Shown here: piece by piece, positions 28,465 through 40,428 of the stretch | Layout: each line of letters opens with the position of its first letter | Numbering within the stretch: the stretch's first letter is position 1 | DNA from: Chondrus crispus | Lineage: Eukaryota > Rhodophyta > Florideophyceae > Gigartinales > Gigartinaceae | Reading direction: 5' to 3' | NCBI RefSeq assembly: GCF_000350225.1 | Contig: NW_005179259.1 | Coordinates: 1 to 64,000 of the forward strand | DNA length: 64,000 bases | Position numbers and translations under genes: made by a program | Notes under the pieces: generated by a model | The model's database searches: none | What the model was told of the DNA's origin: nothing | What the model saw: the letters and a program-made list of their open reading frames with translations, nothing else

Positions 28465-28891
28465 GTGGAGCACTTCCATTTTCATTTCATCCAGTCGGGC
28501 TGCGTTGCGACGCCCCCGTCGAAGGCCTTTTCGCGTTACAAGGTTTCGAAGACGCTAAAAGAGCTTTGGCCTTACAACCCAGTGGAACCGGGGTACCCTA
28601 CGTACACGCCCCTCCCCACACTCGTCGAGCAATTCTCTTCGCAAGTCTCTAGCACACGGATCCCGGCCCGGGCTACTTCTCTGTGCCCCCATCAGGGATC
28701 CGAGCTACTACGAGCCGCAAGCTCGTTTAAACGGAGAAGGGAGAGTCGGACGCTGCGTTGCGCTGTGCCGTCGGCAGTTGTCCCTTTTGTTGTTTTTGTT
28801 GTTGGACCATCGGTCCTCGGTCCCTGCCTGACAGGCGTATTGCACTACACGCCTACCTTTCATATCAGATAACTTGGTACAGGGGGAGTCG

Positions 28892-29372
28892 CGATATAGT
28901 GCTACCCCGTGCCAGTGGGCTGAAAACGGCACTATACCGAAGCGGGCACTATAAGATAATGAGATTTACGGCTTTTTCGCAACCACTTCCATGCATCACT
29001 GCTCAGAAAGACCGCTCCCAGGATGCCATACTCGTACTTTGCATCTTCGCTGAAGACTCAAGCGTGATCATGCATTTCTGTTATTAGGAGCTGCCCAGCC
29101 GCCGCATTGAATTTCTCCTTTTTCGCAACCATAAATGCCATGTTACAGTTTTGCAGATGTCCAGTTGCATCATCGACCCTGCCTTTTCCCGCCATATTCA
29201 CCATTCGAGTTAGCAACTGCATAATACCTTTCCGCGGCCGCAGCGACTCTCGGGCAGTACGTTCATCCAACTGCCTCTGTGTAGAACCTTCGTTTTAGGC
29301 TCAAAATTCGTGCCACCCGCAGAAAGGTAGCACTATATCGGAGCTGGCACGAACAAAGATGGCGCTATATCG
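28892..29372. mobile_element. MITE-like element with CGATATAG termini
   Basis: The ends are inverted repeats (CGATATAGTGCTACC on the left; complement of GGCGCTATATCG on the right). Each end carries additional copies of GCACTATA/TATAGTGC and CGTGCCA within about 70 bases. It is 481 bp long with no plausible coding sequence. No target duplication could be fixed. Subterminal repeats of this kind are typical of non-autonomous cut-and-paste elements. Confidence 0.55.
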
Positions 29373-30085
29373 ACGCCTCCTGTACTGGTTTTCTTATTTT
29401 TGCTCCGCTCACGACGCTTCCCTTGGCCATTCAGAGAGTTCCACTTGCCCCTTGTTCTTCTGGTTTTGTGTGGTGGAACCAGAATAAGAACCAATAGACC
29501 ATTCACGCAAATTCTCTCGGACAGAGCAAGGAGCCAAACAACTACCGAGAAGACATCCGTTTATGACGTATCACAAAATTAATAAATAAAATACACACTA
29601 ACTGTACTGTAAATCTGCTGGACCTTTTCGACAACAAACCCTCGAATCGCCAATACGTGGTCAATTCCTGGGCTTCGATTGAATGTGAAAGCGCGGCATC
29701 TCAAACTGTAATGCCCAGTTCATTTGATAAAGGACCCGGCCACATCGTAATGACAGAGGTCAACGCATTTCAAAAATTCAGAACTGGCTTTTTCTCGCCC
29801 TCACCACACCCCCTTTCGCTTCGCCTTCTAAACCTACAGTATCAAGCCCCACTTCCACACCTCTGCCACCCCAATACCACACACGCCATCTTTATGCCTA
29901 CACAACTCCACGGCACTTCCACTCCTTCCCAGCCTATCTCCCTGTCCCCTCTCGTCTCTCTCTCACTCCACACCTGCTTCTTTCCATCTGCTCTGCCACT
30001 TCTACCCCTCTCGCTCCACTCCCCCGCTTCCTCCGCCGTGTGCCCCTCTCGCCTGGCTTTTCTGATCATTACCGCACAGCGCACT

Positions 30086-31831
30086 ATGGTTTGCTTTTCA
30101 TCTCACGATGCAGCTCAAGCGCTGCAACGCCTCGGGACTGCGACCATTGATCGCCGTAATGAGCTCGAGGGATTCGAGTACGAGCGCCTAGAGGACAGTG
30201 ATGAAGATAATGGGACTGCTTGTAGCATAAACACCCCCAACGGAGAGGGGTGTATGCACATCTCGACGTAGACCCCGTTCGAATGGAAAGACGGGTGAAG
30301 CACCAGCTACGGCACCGGGAAGCGGGCCCGGGTAGCAGTGTGGTAGAGCAGGATGGACGAGGACGCGCGCACGTCCGGGCCGATCTACACCTCGACGACC
30401 CGGAGCAGCGCTGGGTAACGTACCAGCGCTGACGGGCGGAGGCGGATCTAGGCTCGCTCACGTGCCTGGGTGCGTCCCCTGCCCGCTTTCCTTCTAACGC
30501 GCGTGAAGACGGAGGCGCGCGTTTAGAATAAGCTGGGTGGCCTGACCTTGGCGGTCGGTTGTTATCAAGTCCGTGGTTGTCCCCCTTCGCCGCCGCCGGT
30601 CCGCTCCGTATTTAATATACAAAACAATCTATAATAACACTACAGTACCGAGGTACTGAAGCGGGCTACTGTTGTGCAAGTCGGCCTGCACTGTAATAAT
30701 GTCAGCTATCGGGGGTGACAGAACACGTGTATGTGCGCTCTTCGTTCACGCGCGTACACGTGTACACGTGTGTATGTGTGCGTCCCTCGTACCCGTGTGG
30801 GTACACGTGGGCACGCGCGGTGGTACTGTAGAGCGTCGGACTCTACAGTACATGATCTCATTCTTGATCTAACCCAAATAAAAGCCCCCAAGGGGTGGTT
30901 ACACTACACTGATGCCCCGATATTTGAGCGTTTCTACGATCAGGGCGGTGCGAAGGCCATTGTGGAGAAGACCAACTTCAACTCGGCCCAATTCAACGGC
31001 ATCTGGGCTGGGTTTGAGGCGTTGGCCCTGGCAAACTACAACGTAGGTAGTGGGCGCAAAAGCGCGCAGAAGCCAAAAGACGTGCTGTTCATAGTATTGG
31101 CGGTTCTCAAGCCCGGGGGTACGTGGGATTTTTCGGCGAGGATGTTCGGGCAAAAAACGTCTGCGTTTGACCCAATGGTTCTTCGGTTTATACATCTCTT
31201 ATCCGAACCCTTGTATGAGCACTACGTCTCAAACCAGACGAAGAGATGGTCCATGAAGGAACTGCGCGCAAATGGACATGTTTTTAAAAAATATCTCATG
31301 GCAAGATACGCCACGGATGTGACGTTCCTGCCTGCTCTCATGCTGGCGGGCAGTGTAGAGGAGGGAAAGCGGTAGTACAGTGGAAAACATAAGTTGTATG
31401 GATTCAAGATTGAGGTCTCAGTTACCCCAAATGGTTTCTCTGTCGGGTCCAGCAAGCACGAGCCCGGGTCCGTTTCCGATCTCGTCATTTTCCAGGAAAT
31501 GCAGTGGTTTCATCGCCGCACCCAGCCCAAAAAGAGTGATGAGATGGAAATGGCGGACACCGGCCCGCTTGCAGAGAGGTATCTGAATCAGTGAGCAGTG
31601 TTAGCCGATAAAGGCTATCAAGGCGCTGGTGAGTTTTGTCGAAATATTCTTCCCAAGCGCAAACCACAGGCCTCTTTTTTGTCTCCCGCAGATGTCTCGG
31701 CAAACAAGTTTATATCTAGTGACCGCATTTTTGTAGAGAACTATTGTAGACGTTTATGCGGGCTTTGGAGTGCGTTAGGGTCGAAATGGAAGTCTGAGAT
31801 TAATTATGACCAATATTTCGTCTATGTTTAG
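30086..31831 (+). pseudogene. DDE_Tnp_4 (PIF/Harbinger-like) transposase, split by a solo LTR
   Basis: The gene starts at ATG 30086 (MVCFSSHDAAQALQRLG). It is cut at 30220 by the solo LTR and resumes at about 30909 (APIFERFYDQGGAKAIV); removing the LTR and one target copy restores one frame across the join. Downstream are a helical DNA-binding region, then the catalytic fold: HKLYGFKIEVSVTPNGF, SSKHEPGSVSDLVIF, VLADKGYQGAGE and ISSDRIFVENYCRRLCGLW. These are landmarks of the DDE_Tnp_4 family. Two in-frame stops interrupt it: TAG before YSGKHKLYG (about 31373) and TGA where WAVLADKGY would be expected (about 31592). The frame is otherwise open to TAG 31829-31831. A recently killed cut-and-paste transposase is the best reading; its terminal repeats were not found. 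Confidence 0.8.
30221..30908 (-). mobile_element. Solo LTR of the gypsy-1 family
   Basis: This 688-bp unit starts TGTAGCATAAACACCCCCA, ends ACACTACA and is clearly but not closely similar to the two gypsy-1 LTRs, with many substitutions and small indels. Flanking pentamers are CTGCT (30216-30220) and CTGAT (30909-30913), a target duplication with one change. A solo LTR arises by recombination between two LTRs and marks an older insertion, here into a transposase gene. Confidence 0.9.
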
Positions 31832-32253
31832 GGCTGAAGAACTTCCACATAAGTTAGATGCCGCTGCGTGATGGCGACATGCAGTTATACCAGCAGTTTA
31901 CAAGCAGGTGTTATTTTATTGGGAATTCTCAACTCGAACGACGTCGAAGGATACAGAAGCACTATCGTTAGAGACGAGCGGACTTAGTGTAACGCCAATT
32001 TCGTGCACAGGGGGTGAGGGAGCTGTTCGGGAGACAGCCAAGCGAAAGCATGAAAGGACAGCAGAAAGATACTGTACTATCGTAAAAGTATCATTTTTGC
32101 ACCGCTTTTTATGCATTGCTGTAGAGGGCGTTGAGTCGGCTGTTGCAGTCCATTACAGCATATATTAGCTCACCTTCAAGACGACCGAGTCGTCCTGAAA
32201 TTGTCACAGTTCTGCGCAAACCCCCTTCATTGGCGTTGGAGACCTAGTGGCGC
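31832..32253. other. Downstream flank of the transposase gene, nothing recognised
   Basis: No coding signature, LTR or terminal repeat was recognised between the transposase stop and the copia-3 target site. Confidence 0.5.
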
Positions 32254-32258
32254 ACCTG

Positions 32259-32465
32259 TGTGATTCCATGAACTCCGATGTCCCCGATCGCTGAGGGAGC
32301 GGGTGGCCGTCGGCGACTTTATTGGGTCGCGAGTGCGCCATGCCCTATTAGCTATGTGTTATTACTGGGGTGTGGCGTGCTGTGGTCTGGATGTAACTAC
32401 TGATGTAGGTTCGGCTTGCGCGCACCATCTGAGCGTGGTTTTTTGGTTTTCTGGATGTAACCACA
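32259..32465 (-). repeat. copia-3 3' LTR
   Basis: This 207-bp LTR matches 47569-47706. It contains an additional stretch of roughly 60-70 bp near its right end, bounded by repeated CTGGATGTAAC, which looks like an internal tandem duplication here or a deletion in the partner. Confidence 0.85.
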
Positions 32466-32532
32466 CTCCCCCTGACGCGTGGTGCGCGCGAGTGGTGGTG
32501 TGGGGCGTGGGGGGTGTTTGTGCTCAGTGCGT

Positions 32533-32753
32533 TTATCTGTATGTGTTTTTTTGTGCTTCTTGTACAGTGTGGCCTTGAGTATTTTTGTAAATATATCTGC
32601 GTACTGCTCCGTCGTCGGGTTTCTGCGTATGGCAAGTTCTCCCTTTTGTACTGTGTCGTGGAGGTAATGATATCAGACATCGATGCACTTGCGGCGGTGC
32701 GTCGCTCCCATGCTTTTGACCATTTGAGCTGCTGCCGTTTTTATCGATGTGCA
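32533..32753 (-). pseudogene. copia-3 RNase H, C-terminal half
   Basis: The minus strand reads MVKSMGATHRRKCIDV, an in-frame TGA, then YHYLHDTVQKGELAI and TTEQYADIFTKILKATLYKKH. These are the end of the copia RNase H domain and the conserved ADIFTK motif. It is interrupted at 32753 by the inserted DNA element and continues at 45579. Confidence 0.8.
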
Positions 32754-33130
32754 TTCCCTAGCATAAATAGGTTTCATCATTGGTCAGTTAAATGCAATTA
32801 CTGGTCGATCAGTATGGTTCGTAAGTGGTCCATGACTGGTAATGATTTACATTTAACGTTGTATGACAACCGAGTGTGGTAAGACCTAACTCATTGGTCC
32901 GTTAATGCAAATTAATGGACCAAGACGGACCATTGCCGGGCCAGCCCGTGCTCCATTCAAGGACCATTAATTGTATTTGTCCCTCTTCCAATTTACAATA
33001 TTTCCGTTTCCCCGACCAGTGCTGGTCCCTTCACGGACCACTTCTGTATTCCTATGCGCGCCACATCTGCACCATGATGATCTGTTAGTGGACCACTCGC
33101 GAGGCATGCACCTATACATTAAAGGCGGTT
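32754..33130. repeat. Left subterminal repeats of the CACTA-type insert
   Basis: About ten TGGTC/GACCA words occur, among them TGGTCAG, TGGTCGATC, GTGGTCCATG, ATTGGTCCG, ATGGACCAAG and GGACCATT. A segment GACCATTAATTGTATTT at about 32960-32977 closely repeats the extreme right end GACCATTTATTGTATTT (45552-45568). Confidence 0.6.
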
Positions 33131-33144
33131 CTGAAACAAATCAA

Positions 33145-35026
33145 TTATTTATTGCTAATTCTGCAGAATAATTCGCCGATGACGTGCGGGTCATCATCCC
33201 GTATGACAGACAAACTTGCCCACGTCTCCCTTGGATGCGCATGGAAGAGTGCACGCTGGAGAGCTGAGTTGCACGACGTGAGCCTATGGGACGCCAGCGC
33301 GCTTTCCTGCCTCGACGCTGGCGGTGCGGTCTCCGGCACGAGCGGCGAGGCGTCGCCGGGGGAGTGCGCACGGTAGCACAGCAGCGAGGGGTCGGGGACG
33401 GCGGGGAGCAGCTCCTGCGTGGCGGGGGGAGGGAGGCGGCGAGCGTGAACAAGTTGAGGTACCTTCACCTCTTCACGTCGCCGGTAGATAAGAGCCCGCC
33501 CTTCCTGCAGGGGCGGGGCCTCCTGCGCGTGGGGCACGTAGAAGTACCAGTTCATCCGCGACATCCCCGTACTGCCCGACCCTATCAGCAGTCCCACAGC
33601 CAGCGCCGCGTAAGTCAACGGCATTGCAGCCCACAGCGTCGTCAACACCCGCATCATGACGCTCGACCGCCACGGGATCGGCGTGCTACTCACCACACCC
33701 AGCCCGCCCACGAGCCACCGCACCCGCTGCTTGATGGATTCCTTCAGCGGGACCGGGCTGTGCTCGAACAATAACGCGCCGATCCATGCTAATCGCACCC
33801 CGCGTGACCGCGCTGTCATCCCGAAGAACGCGTCCCCAGCCATGCTCCCTTCAACCCCGTGTTCAAACTTCACCCTCTTCTCCACGAAATTGCAGGCTAC
33901 CACAAACGAACCGTGCATAACTACCCACACTTCTCCACACCTCCCCACACTCATACTGGATCCGATAACGCCCACAGCCGTCTGATACCCGTCTCGGGTC
34001 GGCAGGCGTTGTCACCCAGTTCGAGTTGTCTACGTCTCCGCTGCCCGCTACTGTCAAGTGGCCATCCCTCGTCCACAAAAATCGGACCTTGCCCGATTCG
34101 TGGCAACCTCTGTGTCTTAGCCACACAAGTAAGGTAACTTTCCCGCCTGCAATGCTGCATAATTGCACGAACCGTGTCCTCATCGAATCGCGTGTCCACA
34201 TCGAGATGTACAATCCAGTCCATTTCATCTGCTGGCGACGCCGTGATCGCATAATTTAACGCACGAGCCTTGCACAGCGCCCCTCCGTCTGCCTCGTACG
34301 AAAAGAGTACAACAATCTCATACACTCCTGGGTCGTCAATCTCATCGCTCAAATTCAACCCTTGATCCGTCACCACCTCGACCCTCCACATCCGTCCAGG
34401 GATCCCGCTCCTCTTAAACACTGCTGCCGCCCTCTTCGAATTTCCCTCGCTAGTCTCGCGTTATCTCTCCTAGTTACATATTGAAAGTACAACGTGAAGT
34501 ACAGGTCTAGCTTCGTCTTGTCCGTCTTAACTGTCTTGTCCGTCGTATCCGCTACTAAACCAATCTCTTGCACACCTGCTTCTTCGTCAACAACTTTTCC
34601 TTGCTGCATCATTTCGGAGATTGTTGGCAGACGTTTCCAGATCGCTCGCGGAAACCCCACTTGCCTGACAACGTTCAGAATCATTGCCGGCAAAGCCAGA
34701 AGCGATACCCATCGCAGAATATGAACGACATTTGTTAGAAAGGTGGACGCAATGCCAAACGTTCCTAGCAACCCTGCTGGTCCATCGTTAGTAGGGTTTT
34801 CATCGCAGATATATATAGATTTCGGAAGCCAGCAAAACCGCGATCCAAGTGAGGCCATTGCAATATGGTCCTCGAGTGGTGGTAGGCTAAAATGAAACAC
34901 AGACCATAAAAACAAAACCATCACCGCATGGTACAACAGCACCCGTGCAGCTCGCTCCATGGCCGAGCCTTCCCGTTTCGGCTTTCTTTGTTGCGGGGTT
35001 AAATCAAAAGCTTTTGCAATCTGCAC
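33145..35026 (-). pseudogene. Egghead/BRE-3-type GT2 glycosyltransferase, frameshifted
   Basis: Egghead-type GT2 enzymes are membrane beta-mannosyltransferases that extend glycolipids. The first reading (35026-34370) has two or three hydrophobic segments and LYFQYVTRRDNARLAREI. After a frame change comes WRVEVVTDQGLNL, CKARALNYAI and the metal-binding WIVHLDVDTRFDEDTV. In further frames NWVTTPADPRRVSDGCG and then HGVEGSMAGDAFFGM follow, and finally the QxxRW-type loop IKQRVRWLVGGLG with C-terminal membrane helices. The whole domain is present in the right order, but at least three frames are needed, so this is a recent pseudogene or carries introns that I do not see. It lies inside the CACTA-type insert, upside down relative to the accessory ORF. 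Confidence 0.65.
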
Positions 35027-36888
35027 CGGCCAAGGCGAATGAACCAGCCTTCCATCTTCGGCTGCCTGAAAGAACCGCTCGTGTATCGCAATTAGAGTCG
35101 CTGCCAGTGGCCTTTAGATACCACAGAGACCGCCACGCCAACAAGAAGCAGCACCGGCAAGTATACAAACATCGCTACATGGTGGCCCATAATCGCCGTG
35201 GGGGTGGCGAGCCGCTGGTTTGCACCACAGCTGCATAAAACACGAGCTCGAGGCCATATAAGAATGGATGAAAGATTAAAGAATAGGAACCTTCGGCCGA
35301 ATAGATTTCAATTAGCGGGTAAAGTTGACAGCGAAGAGTAAGCACGACGACGAGAGTTGACGTAAGGACCAGGGAGGCCGAAGTGCGGTCGTAAGTTGGG
35401 TAAGGATTAGCGTTAAAAGGGCAAAATTTGGCAAGTGTTACAGAGACAGGTCACAATGTCCTGGGCAAATTCTGGAAGATGGGGGAGGAAAGGGAGTTAG
35501 GCGATTATGTCGACATACATGATGAAACGTGTGGACTGGTCTATGTTTGGGAAATGAGATAGCCAAAATGCCTGTAGGGAGGCAAGACATGTGATGAACG
35601 GGATGGTGAGCTGCACGTGAGGGACATTAGCGGTTTAATATCTTGCAAAGAGGTCGAGAAGAATGCGAAAGACGAGAAAAGTCAGTGCGAGATATGAGAG
35701 CAAAGTGTAGGCTATGATGGAGGAGAAGGCATCATTGGGGGGAAAGGAAGGAGATCAGTAAACTCACAGAATGAGGCTAGCTGTCGAGGAGAATAATGTG
35801 CAGCAGAGGCTCGGTGGATGAGGAGAAGGCGAACGTGTGCGCAAAAAGTGCGAAACATTAGAGAGGATAGAGGTGAGCCGAGTGGGAAACATACAATCTT
35901 CAGGGGAAAAACTGGTGAAACCTGTGCGAGAAGGCGTGGGTGTAGGAATTAGAATAAGACGCACTGCAAAACAATAAAGACCTGGATGAGGGCAAAGCGG
36001 GTCAGACAGTGGAAGGTGGCGGTGGGGACGACTGCCAAGACGAAGAGATTGACAGCGGAGAGCACACGAAAAAAACGACTAGGTCTGCCAGAGGAGGGAG
36101 GAGAGCTATGGTAGAGGATGGGGAGCGGCAAAAGGGACGGGAAGGGGTCTTTCGACATCAGGGGAGACGCCGAGACGAAGATGGATGCAATGAAAGATCG
36201 GTGGTAGGGAGAAAGGAAAGCTAACAGCGGCGGAGATGGAAACAAGGCAACGGGAGGCGATGAAGATGAGGGTACGAGATGATTTGCGCTTCATGCAGAA
36301 TGGATGGAGGAAAACGCCAAGTGATAGCCTAGAAGGTAGATCAAGGGGTGTGAATTTTTTGTTCTGTACAGTATGATGCGCGGCCGCAGTCAGCTGCATT
36401 TGGCATCCACTCGTCCCCACTCTCGCAGCCATTGAGCCCCAATTTTGAATTATTTGTCCCGTGAGCTCACGATATCTGCTGGCCTTTCACCCCTCGTGCA
36501 TGGACCCGGTGAGGACCCGCTTCGGATCACGGTGATTTTGCAACTTGTGCAGATCCGTCAAGGGCAACAATTAGCTGCGACGAGTATGCGGTAAGGTAAA
36601 ACTCGGTGAAGCTACGCGGCATGAGTCTCGATGTTCGGTTTGGGAGGGGTGCCACGTACTCACTGAGTCCTGTGAGGTTCCGGGAAGCGATACAAGAGAT
36701 GCATATCGATCGATCAATAGGTTCGGTATTATTTCTTCCCTTTCACATTCATTCAGTCTGGAATCCTATTATGCCAAGCCCGCATCACCAGATAAGCCCC
36801 TGCCGCAAGCAATACTAGTACCACCGCTTAATTCTTGGATTTCATCTTCCGTTTCCAAATCCCCGTAGCACTGCACGGCCCGTTTCCT
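35027..36888. other. Non-coding part of the insert, purine-rich
   Basis: No gene was recognised. The plus strand is strongly purine-rich (GGAGGAGA-type runs between about 35300 and 36280), so short Ser/Pro/Phe-rich minus-strand readings appear; I treat them as compositional. Confidence 0.5.
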
Positions 36889-39800
36889 TCAAAAGCTCCC
36901 CCGGATGAGTTCCCCATCTGCGAAGTACGTCCGTTTATTATGGCGCCTCCCAACAGCCCTGATCTTCTCTACGACCGCAATGTGGCGTTGAATGACATCC
37001 ACACCCTCTACAACTGTGTTGCCGAAGAGACGAGGATCGTCGCGTCCACGGTCGACGTAAACTTGACCTTGCTCTCCCTTTTTCAGGCCAGCTGCAACCC
37101 ACGCCACCAGCGCTAGCAAAAACGTCATCGCCTTTCCCTGGAACACAAAGCGATGTTCGACAAACTGTATTACCGGCCCATAGTATACTGCCAATGTGCC
37201 ACTCTGCAACCTTCCGTCTTCGTATTCCCCAGCGACATAGTAGGTACGCCTTCGATCCTGTCCGAATTGCAGTGCGTAACAACCTATATAGACGACACGG
37301 GACTCATCGGAAAACTGGCTGCGAAATGCCATTCTGCCCCAGACAGTCACGTTTGGATGTCGTATCAAGAGTTGACGCGCAGTGTCCCGGTCCGTTTCAA
37401 ACCGATTTATGTACACGTCTTCCATGAGTTTGTTCACATTCACATCCAACGATGCGTGCAACAAATCAATTGTAGATGCTTGAAAAGGGTGGCACAGCAT
37501 AACTTCATCAAATTCTGGTAGGCTGGACGTGACTTGAAGTTTGTCTCGAGGATACCGTGTTGCATTATGCACAAAATGTGACAACCCAGACGCGATACCA
37601 GTCCTCAGTTGGTAGCTAATGCATGAAGCCTGAAACTTCCAGTGCTGTAGCACGGACTCCGCCGCCAAGTGTGTCGCATTCAGAGCGTGGACAGCCTCTC
37701 CAATAAATCGTTCCATAGGAAACTGGGACACGTTTAGTAGAGGACCGCCATTTCGCACAAAATCAGCGAGATGCAGCACGTAGTGTATCGTCATCTTGCA
37801 TGCCCGAATTTTCTCCGGTACACCGTCGTAAAACGTTGTTTCGTAGAAGGCATAGAACTTTCGGCAAAAATGCTCGAGGTTATTCACATCGGCCTCAGGG
37901 AGGTGAGGTCGTGTGCAAAGTTCGACGATCTGTACGAATAAATGCCATCCTTCTAGAAACTCTTCCGGAAGGAGGTCATGAAAGACAATCAGGGAAGATT
38001 GAAGGACAAAAAACTTCCACTCTTCGGCTTTGAACATTCTTCGTTGCCGCAACGAGCGAGGGCGACGAGTCTCGGAGGCAACTCCGCCCCCAAATTCCAA
38101 CAATGCGGCCTCAATCGACCTTTCCTTCTCTGGTGTCATCTAATCTTCCTCATATATCAAGTCCACGAGACTACTGGCAATATTGATAAGTAAAAGATGT
38201 ATGTAGTCCAGCGGCACACTGCGGTAGGGAATAAGGGATGACCGCGAGAACAGCTGAGATTCCCCATTGATTCCCGAAGATTTGCATAGTTGATTCATCT
38301 CTTTCTGTGAGCCTCTCTGCACCGACCCACGAAGACACTCAATTTCTCTAATATTCTTTTCTGTCTCTGCTTCATTTCGCATGGGCAAATCGTTGGAACG
38401 CCAAAATACACGTCTTTTACCAGAGGCATCTCTCTCGAGGCTGGGGAAATACGTGTGCTTGACACAAATGCCTTTGATGAGGCAGTACATACAACCGCGA
38501 AGCCCATTGTAACCCTTTACACAACATAGCTTACATAACGCCGCCAGGTCACCCTCGAGTAAAAGTGTGTGGCATCGAACGACAACTTCATTTCCATCCC
38601 AACGGCGACAAGGAACGCCCCTTGATAGCTGCCTCATTTCTTGCAAGAAGGGCTCAAGAAAGGATATCAAATCCTTTGGTTGATTTGGACCGGGCACGCA
38701 CACAAACGGCAGCATGTTCTTGGTTTTGACCCTGTCGCAGGGGGCCAAATTGGCGATCATGCAAACAGAAGGCCACATATCATATGTGGTGGAACGATAC
38801 GGTTGCGCGCCATCCCCAGAGACTACGAGAAAGATGTCATTTTTAACTGCTTCGAGCCCTCCGGGCCTGTTGGCTGTATCACGAAAGACGGAACCGGAAA
38901 ATACATCGCGATATGTTGCAGGACCGTTACCGGAAATAATTTCGAGCTCGTTATGGTAATACCCCACCATGTCCGGTCCCAATGACGCACTGCGAAGTCG
39001 GGCCTTGATTCTATCCCATATGCGAATATATCCAAACTGCTTCACATTTCCCTCACAGTTTTTTATATCGCACCGCTCAACTTCCCCTGACATCAGAGTT
39101 TTGAGATGTTTGTGGGACTGCGCGCACATGTAGAACCTGTCAATTTGTACGTCCTCCGATTCATACAAAGCGTCTCGTACTCGGGACCAAGTCTTGTACG
39201 GAGCCTTCTGTATCATCAAAACGTCATTCATTGCCGAGTCTGTCACTTTATGCTTGAGCCAAAACTCCAAGACTTTTGAGTGCCATCTGAACATCATATC
39301 CATTTTTGTCGTGGATATGTCCTCCGAATCAATGAGGACGTTACCGCCCCATAGGCTGCTACAGGAAACACTTTGGGATACCTCTTCGAGGAAGTTTTGG
39401 AGAGAGTCGTCATCCGTATTTTGTCTTGAACTTGCAGCGAGTACAGCGTTCTCGGGATCAGGTGCGACACCCCTCATTCCTACAGAAGTGCACTCAGTAC
39501 CCTCCCTGGTGAAATCACTGCAGATGCTATCCCTGGAAGATATAGATGGTACTGGAGTTTGGGGTAGGTGAGAACCAACTGTATTCGGATTGATCTCAGA
39601 AGGTCTATCTGAATCTGCGTAAGGATGGAGAGCGCTTTCCAGAGACGCATCATGGTCCGATACATGCCGTGAAGACCAATTAGAGCTTTGCGAAGAATGC
39701 AGTGATCCCTCGATCACAGGACCGGAATCAGGACAAAATCGCCCGCTGTACGGAGTCGGGAGAGGCAGAACAAAATTGTTCTGACCAGTTCTAGCTGCAT

Positions 39801-39918
39801 CTGACTTCTTCAGTTTCTCTTCTGCAGCTCTCTTGTGTCTTAAAGAGGTCTTTCTGACCCGTGGACGCCCGTCGCATCTGCATTTGTATATCGTCGGACA
39901 TATCACCAAGTTCGCCAT
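36889..39918 (-). pseudogene. CACTA/En-Spm (TNP2-like) transposase, one in-frame UAG
   Basis: The frame runs from ATG 39918 to the stop at 36889-36891 and is broken only by TAG at 38140-38142. The pieces are 592 and 416 codons and share a frame. The N-terminus has a CxCxGRP-type start (YKCRCDGRPRVRK) and a long Ser-rich linker. The transposase core shows VVSGDGAQPYRSTTYDMWPS, ANLAPCDRV, FVCVPGPNQPKDLISFLEPF and, after LAALCKL, a Cys pair (RGCMYCLIKG), the landmarks of PF02992 (Transposase_21). The C-terminal half contains a DUF4218-like region (FPMERFIGEAVHALNATH). The length of about 1010 codons is normal for TNP2. The single stop suggests either a very recent loss or readthrough. It is divergent from the accessory ORF, with about 510 bases between them. 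Confidence 0.82.
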
Positions 39919-40428
39919 CGATACGCGCGTTTCCAGACGTTCAATAAAATTATGTGCTAACCCTCAGAGGTAGATATACTGCATATGTATACTGCAGGGT
40001 TATACATGTACCGTGGCTGCGTCAAGCTTTGGCTAGTCAATGTGCGAGTTCCATGGCAGCCTCCGCACCCGAAACCCGAGGCATACGGATTTCAAAATTG
40101 TGGTTTCGTTCCGGCGGGAACCGAAATTGATGTGAAGCGCGTATTTCACTTCGTTCCATCTGGATAGAGTGTCCATAAAGCCTGAGAGCTTTGGTTGGGC
40201 TCCAATTCTGTTTAGTCCATTCATCTAATTCCCCACTTGCGTCCTGAACCTATCCCCATCAAGTTCTATTGACACACCTTCCTTCTGCAATACACTCTTC
40301 AACTTGTCTTCACATCACCCCACTTTTTCCTCATATCTTCATCAACCTCTCCATCCTTCACACGTCCTTCGCCTCAACTTCACAGACCTGACGCGCTCCT
40401 TCAAGCCAATTGCTGTGGACAACAAAAA
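39919..40428. promoter_or_regulatory. Divergent intergenic region of the CACTA-type insert
   Basis: This 510-bp space separates the transposase start from the accessory ORF start, so it must hold both promoters. It contains a palindromic AT-rich cluster (GATATACTGCATATGTATAC, about 39972-39991) beside paired AACCCT/AGGGTT. A TATA-like role is only a guess. Confidence 0.4.

Noticed and set aside
35764-36245. Hydrophobic minus-strand readings between the GT2 and transposase genes
   Set aside because: Phe/Ser/Leu/Pro content follows from the purine-rich plus strand; no motif shared with GT2 or transposase.
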